Assembly: GCF_001650635.1 (NCBI RefSeq)
Contig: NZ_LWQU01000207.1
Location: forward strand, 20,058 to 84,057
DNA length: 64,000 bases
Direction of reading: 5' to 3'
Origin: Magnetospirillum moscoviense
GTDB taxonomy: Bacteria > Pseudomonadota > Alphaproteobacteria > Rhodospirillales > Magnetospirillaceae
Shown: piece by piece, positions 1 to 8,746 of the stretch
How positions within the stretch are numbered: the stretch's first letter is position 1
Layout of the letters: each line of letters starts with the position of its first letter
The notes under the pieces: generated by a model
Database searches by the model: none
Told to the model about the DNA's origin: nothing
What the model saw: only the letters and a program-made list of their open reading frames with translations
Made by a program: the position numbers and the translations under genes

Positions 1-860
1 AACTTGGTCGCCCCTTCGCCGTCCTTGACCACCTGGTGGGCCAGATCCTTCAGCAGGTCGAACAGCTTGGCGCGGAAGTCCTTGAGGCGCGGGTCGGCCG
101 GATCGGTCACCGGGGCGTGCTTGGCCTGGCCGGTGGCGAACAGCATAAGCGTGTCCGAGGTCGAGGTGTCGCTATCGACCGTGATGGCGTTGAACGAGCC
201 CTCGACCCCCTTGGACAGCAGGGTCTGCAGCAGGTCGGCCGGCAGGGCGGCGTCGGTGAAGACATAGGACAGCATGGTCGCCATGTCCGGCGCGATCATG
301 CCGGCGCCCTTGGCGAAGCCGTTGATGGTGACGGTGATTCCGTCGATGCGGGCGGTGCGGGTGGCGCCCTTGGGGAAGGTGTCGGTGGTCATGATGGCCC
401 GCGCCGCTTCGGCCCAGCAATCGTCGGCCAGCTTGGGCTTCACCTGATCCAGGACGGCGGTGATCTTGTCGTCGGGCAAGGTCACGCCGATGGTGCCGGT
501 CGAGGCGACGAACACCTCGTTCTCGGCGCAGCCGAAGGTCTTGACCGCGCCGGCGACGGTGCGTTCGACCGAGGCGATGCCGGCCTTGCCGGTGAAGGCG
601 TTGGCATTGCCGGAATTGACGATCAGCACCCGCGCGCGGCCGCCGATCTGGGCCTGGCGGCACCAATCGACCGGGGCCGAGCGGGTCAGCGACCGTGTAT
701 AGACCCCGGCCACCGCGGTGCCCGGCGCCATTTCGACCACCAACAGGTCGGTGCGGCCCTGATAGCGGATGCCGCAGGCATGGCTCGCCAGACGGATGCC
801 GGCCAGCGGAGGCAGGCTGGGAAACTGGGCGGGAGCCAGCGGCGAAACGGCGTCGGACAC
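1..860 (-). CDS. argJ: Glutamate N-acetyltransferase / amino-acid acetyltransferase ArgJ, 5' part only
   Basis: Arginine biosynthesis enzyme that moves acetyl from N-acetylornithine to glutamate; it self-cleaves into two chains. The gene runs off the left edge: 286 codons are present of about 410 usual. A GTG start at 860 is preceded by AGGAG about 9 nt upstream. Visible family motifs are STGTIG near residue 110, KGAGMIAP near 190, and AITVDSDTSTSDT, where the Thr is the autocatalytic nucleophile. The visible end matches the GEGATK region conserved in ArgJ. Translation is uninterrupted. It probably forms a unit with the upstream parvulin gene on the same strand (gap 16 nt). Confidence 0.93.
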   Translation of the reverse strand, partial: MSDAVSPLAPAQFPSLPPLAGIRLASHACGIRYQGRTDLLVVEMAPGTAVAGVYTRSLTRSAPVDWCRQAQIGGRARVLIVNSGNANAFTGKAGIASVERTVAGAVKTFGCAENEVFVASTGTIGVTLPDDKITAVLDQVKPKLADDCWAEAARAIMTTDTFPKGATRTARIDGITVTINGFAKGAGMIAPDMATMLSYVFTDAALPADLLQTLLSKGVEGSFNAITVDSDTSTSDTLMLFATGQAKHAPVTDPADPRLKDFRAKLFDLLKDLAHQVVKDGEGATK

Positions 861-876
861 GGTGGCTTCTCCTATC

Positions 877-1710
877 CTACTTCTTGGCGGGCGGGTTGGC
901 TTCCAGCGGCTGGCCGTCCGGGGTGAACAGCTTGACCTTGGCCTTGCCCCGCATGTCGGCGACCATCTTCTGGGCGGTTTCCTCGGCCAGTTGCTCGCGG
1001 ATGGCCGGGGCGGCCTGTTCCAGCGACGGCGCGCCGGCCATGCGGCGGTCATCGACCTTGATGACGTGCCAGCCGAATTGGCTTTTCACCGGGGCGGCCG
1101 ACAGTTCACCCGGCTTCATGGCGAAGGCGGCATCGGCGAATTCCTTGACCATCTCGTCCTTGGTGAAGAAGCCGAGATCGCCGCCATTGGTCTTGGCCGA
1201 CGGGTCCTTGGACTTGGCCTTGGCGGTTTCGGTGAAGTCGGCGCCCTTTTTCAGGTCGGCCAGCACTGCCTTGGCGGCATCCTCGCCCTCGGTCAGGATG
1301 TGGCGGGCACGAACTTCCTCTTCCGGCTTGAACTCGGCGAGGTAGCGGTCATAGGCCTGCTTGACCGCGCCGTCGGTGATGGCGGCCTTCAGCTTGCGGT
1401 TCATCCACGCCTTGACCAGCAATTGGGATTCCAGCTCCTTCAGGGCCTGGCGGACCTGGGGGTCCTTCTCCAGGCCGTCCTTGCGTGCCTGCTCGGCGAC
1501 AAGATAATTGTTGACCGTCATGTCCAGAAGCACAGGATAGGGAGCTTGGGCCGCCATCTGCGGCGGCAGCGAGCGCTGATAGGCGACGACGTCGCTGGTA
1601 TGCAGCTTGGCCCCATTGATTTCGGCCACCACGGCCTCCTTGTCGGCGGCGGCGGCCAGACCCGGAACACACAGGCTCAGGACAAACAGGCGGGCAAAAG
1701 TGGTCTTCAT
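877..1710 (-). CDS. Periplasmic peptidyl-prolyl cis-trans isomerase, parvulin/SurA type
   Basis: A 277-residue exported foldase. A Sec signal peptide covers residues 1 to about 21 (hydrophobic core, then AAA-D). An N-terminal SurA-like helical region is followed by a parvulin domain at about 125-225, with RARHILT at its start and NGGDLGFF and FGWHVIKV near its end. The start at 1710 is chosen because AAGGAAG lies 8 nt upstream and it begins the signal peptide; an in-frame ATG further upstream adds an unlikely leader. The gene precedes argJ on the same strand with a 16-nt gap. Family known; client proteins unknown. Confidence 0.9.
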   Translation of the reverse strand: MKTTFARLFVLSLCVPGLAAAADKEAVVAEINGAKLHTSDVVAYQRSLPPQMAAQAPYPVLLDMTVNNYLVAEQARKDGLEKDPQVRQALKELESQLLVKAWMNRKLKAAITDGAVKQAYDRYLAEFKPEEEVRARHILTEGEDAAKAVLADLKKGADFTETAKAKSKDPSAKTNGGDLGFFTKDEMVKEFADAAFAMKPGELSAAPVKSQFGWHVIKVDDRRMAGAPSLEQAAPAIREQLAEETAQKMVADMRGKAKVKLFTPDGQPLEANPPAKK

Positions 1711-1849
1711 GTTCGAACTTCCTTGCGAAACGGACGGCAACGGCCGGCGACAGGGCGGTTGAACCACAGAAACACTCCCTCGCACAAGAGGGGGGCGCGC
1801 GCTCGGTGTGGTATGCTATGCTTATGGTTGCAAAAGTGATGGCCGATTC

Positions 1850-3145
1850 ATGACCGATCCGATAAGGAAAAGCCTATCGCTGGCGGTATTGCTGGCGCTG
1901 ATCTACGCGGTCTTTGGCGTGCTGTGGGTGGTGTCGTCCGACACCATCCTGGCGCTGATGGTCAGCGACCCCGCGCGCATGACCCTGATCCAGACCTGGA
2001 AGGGCTGGCTGTTCGTCGCCATCAGCTCGGGATTGATTCTGGCGGTCGGCAACCGGTTGTTGCGTGCCGTCGAGGAATCCGAAGGCCGCTATCGGCTGAT
2101 GTTCGACGGCAATCCCGAAGCGATGTTGCTCTATGACCCGGTGACCGCCCTGGTGGTCGAGGTCAATCCGGCATTCGGCCGCTTGTTCGGCTATGGCGTC
2201 GACGAGATGCGGGGAACCCCGGTCAACACCTTGTTGCCGCTGTCCGAGCGCGAGCGATTTTCCCGCGAGGTCGAGCGGTTGCGCGAATCGTCGTCGGACG
2301 AATCGATCTGGCAGGTGGTGCGCAAGGACGGTTCGTTGTTCGAGGTGGCCTCGCACGGGCAGGGGGTCTTCATCAAAGGCCGTCTGTTGCGGCTGGTCCG
2401 CATCTCGGACGTCACCGCCCGTCTGCGTTCCGAGCGGGAGCTGATCCGCGCCCTGGGCGAAGTCGCCGCCGGCAACGACCGCCTGCGCGAGTTGGGCCAT
2501 GCGGTGTCGCACGACCTGCAAGAGCCGCTGCGTCAGGTCAGCAGTTTCGTCCAATTGCTCGACCGCCGCTATTCCGAGCGTCTGGACGACGAGGCCCGGC
2601 AATTCATCGCCTACGCCGTCGAGGGTGTGAAGCGGCTGAAAAGCCTGATCGGCGATTTCGAGCGGTTCGTCGAGCCGTCGTCGACGATCCGCCAGACCGT
2701 GTCGGTTCGAACCGTGGTCGATCAGACCATCCGGGATTTGCGGCTGTTGGTCGATCGTGCCGCCGCCGATATCCAGATCGGGGATCTGCCGGTGATCCAG
2801 GCCGATCCCGGCAAGTTGGCGGTGATCTTCCATGCCCTTTTGGAAAACGCCCTCAAGTTTCGCGCCGGCGACAGGCCGTGTCGCATCAGCGTTTCCGCCG
2901 AACAGGGCGAGGCCGAATACATCTTCCGCGTCACCGACAACGGGATCGGCGTCGAAGCCGGCCTGGGCGAGGACATCTTCGCCTTGTTCCGCCGCCTGCA
3001 CACCCGCGACCGCATTCCCGGCAACGGCAGCGGGCTGGCCCTGGCCCGCAAACTGACCGAGGCGTTGGGCGGACGAATCTGGGCCGATCCGGCGGTTGGC
3101 GGCGGTTCGGTGTTTTCCTTCACCATTCCGCGGGTGCCGGCCTAG
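1850..3145 (+). CDS. Membrane PAS sensor histidine kinase
   Basis: A 431-residue kinase. Two transmembrane helices at about 10-30 and 50-70 bracket a short periplasmic loop. A PAS domain follows at about 75-190, then a dimerisation domain with phospho-acceptor SHDLQEPLR (His 221) and a HATPase domain with N-box LLENALKF, DNGIGV and GNGSGLAL. The ATG at 1850 starts directly before the first helix; an ATG at 1808 would add 14 residues. The ribosome site is weak. No response regulator is adjacent, so this is an orphan kinase, and its signal cannot be told from sequence. Confidence 0.88.
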   Translation: MTDPIRKSLSLAVLLALIYAVFGVLWVVSSDTILALMVSDPARMTLIQTWKGWLFVAISSGLILAVGNRLLRAVEESEGRYRLMFDGNPEAMLLYDPVTALVVEVNPAFGRLFGYGVDEMRGTPVNTLLPLSERERFSREVERLRESSSDESIWQVVRKDGSLFEVASHGQGVFIKGRLLRLVRISDVTARLRSERELIRALGEVAAGNDRLRELGHAVSHDLQEPLRQVSSFVQLLDRRYSERLDDEARQFIAYAVEGVKRLKSLIGDFERFVEPSSTIRQTVSVRTVVDQTIRDLRLLVDRAAADIQIGDLPVIQADPGKLAVIFHALLENALKFRAGDRPCRISVSAEQGEAEYIFRVTDNGIGVEAGLGEDIFALFRRLHTRDRIPGNGSGLALARKLTEALGGRIWADPAVGGGSVFSFTIPRVPA

Positions 3146-3260
3146 TTCCAACGAACTACGTCACAGAAGCCCTACAAGCAAAAGGGTTGAAAGCGGCCTT
3201 GCCGCTATGCCTTTGCGCCCTGGCTCCGGCCTGCGGCGGGGGCTAGTCTGATGAATACGA

Positions 3261-3294
3261 AAGGCGCCCCCATCCGGGAGGCGCCTTCATTTTT
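3261..3294 (+). terminator. Rho-independent terminator
   Basis: Stem AAGGCGCC (3261-3268) pairs with GGCGCCTT (3280-3287) around an 11-nt loop, followed by TTTTT at 3290-3294. It lies 115 nt past the kinase stop and only 24 nt before the start of the next small gene. It therefore either ends kinase transcripts or attenuates transcription into the small gene. Confidence 0.75.
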
Positions 3295-3317
3295 AAGAAT
3301 AAGAAAGGAGGCGGACA

Positions 3318-3509
3318 ATGAACATGCAATCCGTCCGCTGTGGTTGGCAAATTGGCAAGGGGGGCGAGAACGACCTCGAGGGACTGCACGACATTTTGGT
3401 ATGCGCCAGCCGGCGTGGCTGCGGCGACTGCGTCGATTGCAGCGAGAAAGCGTTGGAAATGGTGCTGCGGGCGTCGCGCAAGCCCGCCGCACCGTCGGAG
3501 AAAGGTTAG
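3318..3509 (+). CDS. Small cysteine-rich protein of unknown function
   Basis: A 63-residue protein with no recognised family. Its centre carries CASRRGCGDCVDC, four cysteines within 13 residues that could bind a metal. No signal peptide is visible, so it is probably cytoplasmic. The evidence that it is real is a near-consensus ribosome site (AAAGGAGG, 6-7 nt before ATG) and a terminator hairpin just upstream. It meets the convergent minus-strand gene with a 4-nt overlap at the stop codons. A chance frame cannot be excluded from one sequence. Confidence 0.6.
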   Translation: MNMQSVRCGWQIGKGGENDLEGLHDILVCASRRGCGDCVDCSEKALEMVLRASRKPAAPSEKG

Positions 3510-4108
3510 TTCCGGCCGCTCATCTGGCCGAATTGTTTGGTGAATTCTTCGCGGACCGACAGGGCGACCGCGTCCCAGAGATTGGGGGGGATGGTTCCGG
3601 CACTTTGCCCGCCCATGCCCGTCAGCCCTTGCGCGCAGACCCAATCCGGGCTCACCGTGTGGCCGAACAGGTCATTCCTGGCCAGCGCCTTCATTCCCGC
3701 ATCGCCGAATTCCTGCGCATGGGTGTTGCCATAGCGCGCCACCACCGCCGCCTGGCGGGCCAGGCCGCCGACGGCGCGCTTGGCAGAGCGGTCCTGGCAG
3801 CGTCCGGCATCGTAATGGCCGCGCAACAGGGCGATCGCATACCATTCCAGCGCGTCCTGGGTCCGCCCGGCCGCCAGCAGCCGCCGTGAAAGATCGAACA
3901 GGAACCCCGACGACACCAGGCGCTGGTGGGCCAGGGTCCAGTCGATCACCTGGGCATCCTGGGCTGGGCCCATGCGTGCGACTTGGCCGTACAGGTCGGC
4001 CTGTTTCAGCCAGTCGGTCGGCGGCGGTACCGGCAAGGGCTGCTCGGCGGCAAGGGCGGCTGGCCCGGCCAGCAGGAAAAGTGCGACGGCAAGGCGGGCA
4101 ATACGCAT
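3506..4108 (-). CDS. Secreted hypothetical protein with repeat-like helical body
   Basis: A 200-residue protein with a signal peptide (about 1-20, ending ALAAE). The body looks helical, with DALEWYAIALLRG resembling a Sel1/TPR-type helix pair near the middle, and two cysteines (DAGRCQDRS and DWVCAQG). Function is not recognised. It lies 19 nt downstream of the alpha/beta hydrolase gene on the same strand, so the two are probably co-transcribed and both act outside the cytoplasm. Confidence 0.7.
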   Translation of the reverse strand: MRIARLAVALFLLAGPAALAAEQPLPVPPPTDWLKQADLYGQVARMGPAQDAQVIDWTLAHQRLVSSGFLFDLSRRLLAAGRTQDALEWYAIALLRGHYDAGRCQDRSAKRAVGGLARQAAVVARYGNTHAQEFGDAGMKALARNDLFGHTVSPDWVCAQGLTGMGGQSAGTIPPNLWDAVALSVREEFTKQFGQMSGRN

Positions 4109-4127
4109 CGGCTGGTCCTTGGGCTGG

Positions 4128-5156
4128 TCAGAACCGCTCGGCCAGGAAGGACTGCACGGCGCTGAACAATTGGCGGCGATTCTTTTCCATCAACAGGCTG
4201 TGGGTTCCCTCGCCGACCAGGATGTAGCGCCGCTGCGGCGCGCTGGTCAGCAAGGCGAACACCGACAACCCCATGTCGGGCGGCGTTTCCACATCCCATT
4301 CGCCCTGGATCACCAAGGTCGGCACCGAGACGCGGCCCGGCTCCCACATCGGCTTTCCGGCGGACCAGAACCGATAGAAATCGGCAACCGGCCCATTGGG
4401 AACCCGCAAGGCTCCGGGCAGCGGGTCCACCTCCTCCAGGGCGTTCAGCCAGGCCTTGCCGACCGCCTCGGGGATCAGGTCCCGCCGCTCCTTTTCTGGC
4501 GCCGATTGCCGCCACCTTTCCTTGACGGTGGACAAGGAGACGTCGCGCCACGCCCCCAAATTGTCCGGCGCCCCCGCAGGCGGCGGGGTGTCGGACAGCC
4601 ATTGCGGCGAATACAGCACCAGCCGGTCGACCTTGGCCCCGGCCCGTACCGTATAGGACCCGGCCAGGGTGGCGCCCCACGACCAGCCGACCAGCACCAG
4701 CTTGTCCAGGCCCCGGCGCGACAGGATGTACTCGACCGCCTTATCGACGTCGCGCAGCGCCATCTGGGTGTCGATCGCCGGCGGGTTGGCCTCGGCCGGC
4801 TGGTCGAAGCTGGGCGGGCGGGTGGATTTGCCGTAGCCGCGGATGTCCAGGGCATAGACGTCATAGCCGCGCTGGGCCAGGAAATCCATCCAGCTACCGT
4901 TTTCCAGCGGCACGTCGAAGGTGGCGCCGCCGGGGAAGGTGGCGCCGTGCAGGAACAACACGGTGCGGTCGGCCTGATGCGGCGCGTAATAATCGGCGGG
5001 ATGCTTGTTGCGCAGCGCCAGGCGGATGCCGTCGTCGCGGGCGTCGAAGCCCAGTTCTTCCGTCACCAGCGACGACAGCGGCAACAGGGTCTGGGCGGCA
5101 ACCGGGCGCGCCAGGGCGGCCAAGGCCAGAATTGCGACGAAGACGCGAACCAACAT
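4128..5156 (-). CDS. Exported alpha/beta hydrolase
   Basis: A 342-residue serine hydrolase with an N-terminal signal peptide (VFVAILALAALARPVAA). The fold is shown by FLHGATFPGG (oxyanion region), the nucleophile elbow GWSWG (Ser near residue 145), an acid in GEWDVETPPD and a catalytic His in GTHSLLM. The start at 5156 has GGGAGGAAG about 8 nt upstream; an ATG at 5207 would place residues before the signal peptide. The substrate cannot be assigned; epoxide, ester or lactone hydrolysis are all possible. It heads a two-gene unit with the secreted protein downstream. Confidence 0.85.
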   Translation of the reverse strand: MLVRVFVAILALAALARPVAAQTLLPLSSLVTEELGFDARDDGIRLALRNKHPADYYAPHQADRTVLFLHGATFPGGATFDVPLENGSWMDFLAQRGYDVYALDIRGYGKSTRPPSFDQPAEANPPAIDTQMALRDVDKAVEYILSRRGLDKLVLVGWSWGATLAGSYTVRAGAKVDRLVLYSPQWLSDTPPPAGAPDNLGAWRDVSLSTVKERWRQSAPEKERRDLIPEAVGKAWLNALEEVDPLPGALRVPNGPVADFYRFWSAGKPMWEPGRVSVPTLVIQGEWDVETPPDMGLSVFALLTSAPQRRYILVGEGTHSLLMEKNRRQLFSAVQSFLAERF

Positions 5157-5224
5157 CTGGGCTTCCTCCCGGGGCGACCACGCCGGCATGATGGGCGAGG
5201 CGGCCATGCCCCGTCAATCCAGGG

Positions 5225-5911
5225 TCAGTCCGTATAGCTGGTGGGGTCGGGAATACCGGCCTGTTCAAAGCCCTTGCGGCGCAGCCGGCAGGAATCGCAG
5301 CGGCCGCAGGCGCGGCCCTGGTGGTCGGGGTCGTAGCAGGACGACGTCAGGGCGTAATCGACCCCCAGTTCGACCCCCTTGGCGATGATCTGGGCCTTGG
5401 TCAGATCGATCAACGGGGTGTGGATGGTCAGCTTGTGGCCTTCCACCCCGGCCTTGGTCGCCAGGTTGGCCATGCGCTCGAAGGCGGCGACATATTCCGG
5501 GCGGCAATCGGGATAGCCGGAATAATCGACGGCGTTGACGCCGACGAAGATGTCGAAGGCTTCCAGCACCTCGGCCCAGGCCAGGGCGAAGGACAGCATG
5601 ATGGTGTTGCGCGCCGGCACATAGGTCACCGGGATGCCGCCGGCGATGGCCGCGTCGTCGCGGTCCTTGGGCACGTCGATGTCGGCGGTCAACGCCGAGC
5701 CGCCGAAGGCGCGCAGGTCGATCTCGGCGACCCGGTGGCGTGCCGCGCCCAGGGCGGCGGCGACCCGGGCGGCGGCGGCCAGCTCGACCGCGTGGCGCTG
5801 GCCATAACGAAACGACAGCGCCCAGCATTCGAAGCCGGCCTTCTGGGCCATGGCCAGCACGGTGGCGGAATCCAGCCCGCCCGACAGCAAGACGACGGCG
5901 CGCCGTGTCAT
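5225..5911 (-). CDS. queC: 7-cyano-7-deazaguanine synthase QueC
   Basis: This enzyme turns 7-carboxy-7-deazaguanine into preQ0 with ATP and ammonia, in queuosine tRNA modification. The 228-residue protein has the N-terminal PP-loop SGGLDSATV (about 9-17) and a C-terminal zinc site, with cysteines in [19 protein letters not shown] (about 191-206). Length is normal. It starts 3 nt after the stop of the PanD-like gene, suggesting translational coupling. No other queuosine gene lies nearby. Confidence 0.95.
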   Translation of the reverse strand: MTRRAVVLLSGGLDSATVLAMAQKAGFECWALSFRYGQRHAVELAAAARVAAALGAARHRVAEIDLRAFGGSALTADIDVPKDRDDAAIAGGIPVTYVPARNTIMLSFALAWAEVLEAFDIFVGVNAVDYSGYPDCRPEYVAAFERMANLATKAGVEGHKLTIHTPLIDLTKAQIIAKGVELGVDYALTSSCYDPDHQGRACGRCDSCRLRRKGFEQAGIPDPTSYTD

Positions 5912-5914
5912 CGG

Positions 5915-6454
5915 TTACAGCGAGAAATGCGACTGCACGAAGGCGTCGATCTCGGCCTCGGCCCAGCCCTTGGCTGCCAGGTCGGCGCGCACGGCGGCGA
6001 CGTCGATGTTGGGCCAGGTGTGGCAGCTGTCCACCGTGTGCTTGTCGGCGTCCATGATGCGGAAATCGTAAGGCCGGCTTTCGCTTTGGAAGACGTCGTA
6101 ATACAGCACCTGATCGACGGCGTTGTCCGGCAGGTAGGTCAGGATGCGCGGCTTCAGGGTGTAAAGCTCTTCCGGGCCCTTGATGAACTCGGTGGCGGCG
6201 ATGATCACCTCGTCGCCGGTCTGGCAGGTGCGGGCGGCGGCGCCGTTCAGGATGCAGCAGCGCGAACCCGGCTGGCCGAAGATCACGTAGGTCGACAGCC
6301 GGGCCCCGGAATTCTTGTTCCAGATATCGACGAATTCCATGGGATAGATGCCGGCCAGCGCGCACTGCTCGGGATCCAGGGTGATGGAACCGTGATAGTT
6401 CAGGTCGGCGCTGGTGACGCGGATACCGTGCAGCTTGGCACGAATGACCTTCAT
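5915..6454 (-). CDS. panD: Aspartate 1-decarboxylase (PanD-type, C-terminally extended)
   Basis: PanD makes beta-alanine for pantothenate/CoA and self-cleaves between Gly and Ser to form a pyruvoyl group. Residues 1 to about 115 match the family: K7, Y20, the cleavage pair G22-S23 in YHGSIT, R52, T55, Y56 and N70 in LNGAAAR. The usual GSCAID is GSITLD here. The protein is 179 residues against about 126 usual; the extra 60 or so (from LYYDVF to the end) match nothing I know. ATG at 6454 is preceded by another ATG at 6457. It is coupled to queC, 3 nt downstream. Confidence 0.8.
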   Translation of the reverse strand: MKVIRAKLHGIRVTSADLNYHGSITLDPEQCALAGIYPMEFVDIWNKNSGARLSTYVIFGQPGSRCCILNGAAARTCQTGDEVIIAATEFIKGPEELYTLKPRILTYLPDNAVDQVLYYDVFQSESRPYDFRIMDADKHTVDSCHTWPNIDVAAVRADLAAKGWAEAEIDAFVQSHFSL

Positions 6455-6633
6455 CATGACAAAAATCCCAAGGAAAAGTGCGGCGGTCGTTGCGGGGGAG
6501 ATAGCGTCTCGGGCACAGGAAAGCAACTCAATCTTGAGCGCTGGCCTCGGGTAAAACAATTCTATTGATTTCACAGGGCGCGAGACTCAGTATCTCGGGG
6601 TTGATTCCACCCTGGACCCACGAGATATCGGTT

Positions 6634-7323
6634 ATGGACGCCCAGAAGCTTGCCAAGGTGCTGGCGCTGGCCGCCTCGGACAACGATTCCGAGGCGCTGC
6701 ACGCGTTGCGGACGGCCAAGCGCCTGCTGGAAAGCCAGGGGGCCGATTTCGTCGAACTGGCGCGCCGCGTCGCCGATCCCAAGGGCGGCACCGCCGAGGC
6801 GCTGGAAGACGCGGTGTTCGACTTGCGCAACGAGGTGCGCCGCCTGCGGGCCGAGAACGAGCGCCTGCGCCAGATCGGCCCCGGCACAGCGCAGCCCGAA
6901 TCCAAGGCCGAGCCGCAAGGCTTCCAGGACGCCGCGCGCGAGGCCGCCGCCGGCATCCGCCTCAGGGCCGAACTGGCCCGGATGACGGAAGAGCTTGAAG
7001 TCGCCCGCACCGAGATGCTGCGCCTGAAATCCCACGAGGCGACCATGCACGACCAGTTCCGCGAGGCGCTGGCCGAGGCCGGCAAGTTGGGCGTGCGCCT
7101 GTCCGAGGCGGAAAGCCGGCGCATGCGCCTCGAGGCCGAGAACCGTCGCTTGTCGCACGCCAACCATGCCCTGAAGGTCGAGCTGGACGAGTTGCTGGCC
7201 CAGCGCCACCATGCCGCCGCCCAACTGGTCGCCCACGAAGTCCGCCAGGAGCTGGAAGGCAAGAAGCCGCGCAAGACCCGCTCGAAGCTGAAGGATTCCG
7301 CCGGCCAGTACGCCCTGTTGTAG
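6634..7323 (+). CDS. Coiled-coil protein of unknown function
   Basis: A 229-residue, mostly helical, charged protein. The N-terminus (KVLALAASDNDSEALHALRTAKRLL) resembles the helical start of DUF2786-like proteins. Residues 55-200 have heptad-like runs such as LRNEVRRLRAENERLRQ, typical of a long coiled coil. No catalytic motif or membrane segment is seen. ATG at 6634 is the favoured start. The TAG stop contains the TA at which the MITE-like element inserted; without the element the stop would lie 5 nt before the FUSC gene, so the two were probably an operon. Confidence 0.72.
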   Translation: MDAQKLAKVLALAASDNDSEALHALRTAKRLLESQGADFVELARRVADPKGGTAEALEDAVFDLRNEVRRLRAENERLRQIGPGTAQPESKAEPQGFQDAAREAAAGIRLRAELARMTEELEVARTEMLRLKSHEATMHDQFREALAEAGKLGVRLSEAESRRMRLEAENRRLSHANHALKVELDELLAQRHHAAAQLVAHEVRQELEGKKPRKTRSKLKDSAGQYALL

Positions 7324-7586
7324 GGTCCAAACTCAGTTAGGGCATGGAGTGCGCCGTGACGAATTTGCTTTCCTGGCAGGAAGAGCGCGCTGCGCGATGC
7401 GGCGCATCGCGCAAGCGGTCTGACGCCCCGGGAGAGCAAATTCGTCCGGCCCGGAGGGTTGGGTTTCCAAGGGCGCCCTGGTTCGTTGTCGCCGCTCGGC
7501 GATGCGCCGCATCGCCATCGCGTCGCCGCCTGCCATTGCGCCCTTGGAAACCCAACGCACTCCATGCCCTAATTGAGTTTGGACCC
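7323..7586. mobile_element. MITE-like element with TA duplication and two internal hairpins
   Basis: A 264-bp element with terminal inverted repeats of 31 bp (7323-7353 and 7556-7586; one mismatch) beginning GGGTCCAAACT, flanked by TA at 7321-7322 and 7587-7588. Inside are two further perfect stems: 12 bp (GACGAATTTGCT, 7358-7369 with 7435-7446) and 19 bp (7458-7476 with 7538-7556). Each hairpin also contains a smaller GCGATGCGSCGCATCGC palindrome. No transposase is encoded. A TA duplication with terminal repeats fits a non-autonomous IS630/mariner-type element. Confidence 0.85.
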
Positions 7587-7594
7587 TAGGGATC

Positions 7595-8746
7595 ATGGAA
7601 TCCCGACCCAGCCTGTGGATGCGTCTGGCCGCCGCCTGCCGGACCGAGCTTGGCCATCTGACCATGATCCACCCCACCGACCGGCCGTGGGAATTGCCGG
7701 TCGGCGCCGCCATCGCCATCGGCCTGCCCTTGTTCATCGGCGCCTTCTTCGACCGGCTGGATTTCGGTCTGGCCTCGTCGCTGGGCGGATTGTGCTTCAT
7801 GTATCTGCCGGCGACGGCCTTGTCGCATCGGATGGTGATGCAGATGGCCTGCGCCTTCGGCCTGATCGCCTGCTACGCCCTGGGGGTGATGAGCCAGTTC
7901 GTGCCATTGATGGCGGTGCCGGTGCTGACCTTCTCAGCCATCCTGGTCACCATGGTCTGCCGGTTCTACGGGGTCGGCATGCCCGGCAGCCTGTTCTTCG
8001 TGATGGTCGCGGCCATCGGCGCCGATCTGCCGGTCACCGTGCTGGAGGTGCCGGCCCGTGTCGGCCTGGTGGCCATGGGGGCGGTGCTGGCCTGCCTGAT
8101 CGGCTTTCTTTACAGCATCCACGTCCTGCGCCGCCGGGCGCCGCAACAGCCGCCGCCGCCGACCGCCTCGTTCGATTTCGTGGTGTTCGATTCGGTGGTG
8201 ATCGGACTGTGCGTCGGGTTGTCGACGGCCGTGGCCAAGGGACTGGGCGCCGAGCAGGCCTATTGGGTGCCGGTCAGCTGCCTGGCGGTGATCCAGGGCG
8301 CATCGTTGCGGGCGGTGTGGACCAAGAAGCTGCAGCGCATCCTGGGGACCTTGGCCGGCCTGCTGCTGACCTGGGGCCTGTTCCTGCTGCCGCTGGGGCC
8401 GTGGACCATCGCGCTGACCATGACCGTCCTGATCTTGGTCATCGAGACCATGGTGGTCCGCCATTACGGCCTTGCCGTCATGTTCATCACGCCGCTGACC
8501 ATCCTGCTGGCCGAGGCCACCACCATGGGGCAAGGCCCGGCGGCGGATTTGATGCAGGCGCGGCTGTTCGACACCGTGCTGGGCTCGTTCGTCGGATTGC
8601 TGGGCGGCATCGCCCTGCACAGCCCGCGCTTTCGCGGGGCCGCAGGCGGTGCGATGCGGCGTTTGATCCCGGCCCGCTTTCGCGGCGGATCAGCGCCTGA
8701 GCCAGCGACGGATGCGGGCGCGGACCTCGCGGCCCGAGGGGAATAG
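7595..8746 (+). CDS. FUSC family inner-membrane protein
   Basis: A 383-residue membrane protein with two blocks of hydrophobic helices (about 35-165 and 205-345) separated by a short basic, proline-rich link (RRRAPQQPPPP). This layout, and the motif AEQAYWVPVSCLAVIQ at the start of the second block, fit the fusaric-acid-resistance-like (FUSC) family of putative aromatic-compound exporters. The start ATG follows TAGGGATC, whose TA comes from the adjoining element duplication. The last 57 nt overlap the convergent antiporter gene. The substrate is unknown. Confidence 0.75.
   Translation: MESRPSLWMRLAAACRTELGHLTMIHPTDRPWELPVGAAIAIGLPLFIGAFFDRLDFGLASSLGGLCFMYLPATALSHRMVMQMACAFGLIACYALGVMSQFVPLMAVPVLTFSAILVTMVCRFYGVGMPGSLFFVMVAAIGADLPVTVLEVPARVGLVAMGAVLACLIGFLYSIHVLRRRAPQQPPPPTASFDFVVFDSVVIGLCVGLSTAVAKGLGAEQAYWVPVSCLAVIQGASLRAVWTKKLQRILGTLAGLLLTWGLFLLPLGPWTIALTMTVLILVIETMVVRHYGLAVMFITPLTILLAEATTMGQGPAADLMQARLFDTVLGSFVGLLGGIALHSPRFRGAAGGAMRRLIPARFRGGSAPEPATDAGADLAARGE

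Noticed and set aside
1874..3151. Long minus-strand frame opposite the histidine kinase
   Set aside because: Low-complexity antisense composition, no ribosome site, and the plus strand has all kinase motifs.
3150..3245. GC-rich stretch after the histidine kinase as another REP copy
   Set aside because: It has only a 5-bp stem (GCGGC-CTT-GCCGC) and no second copy was seen in the window.
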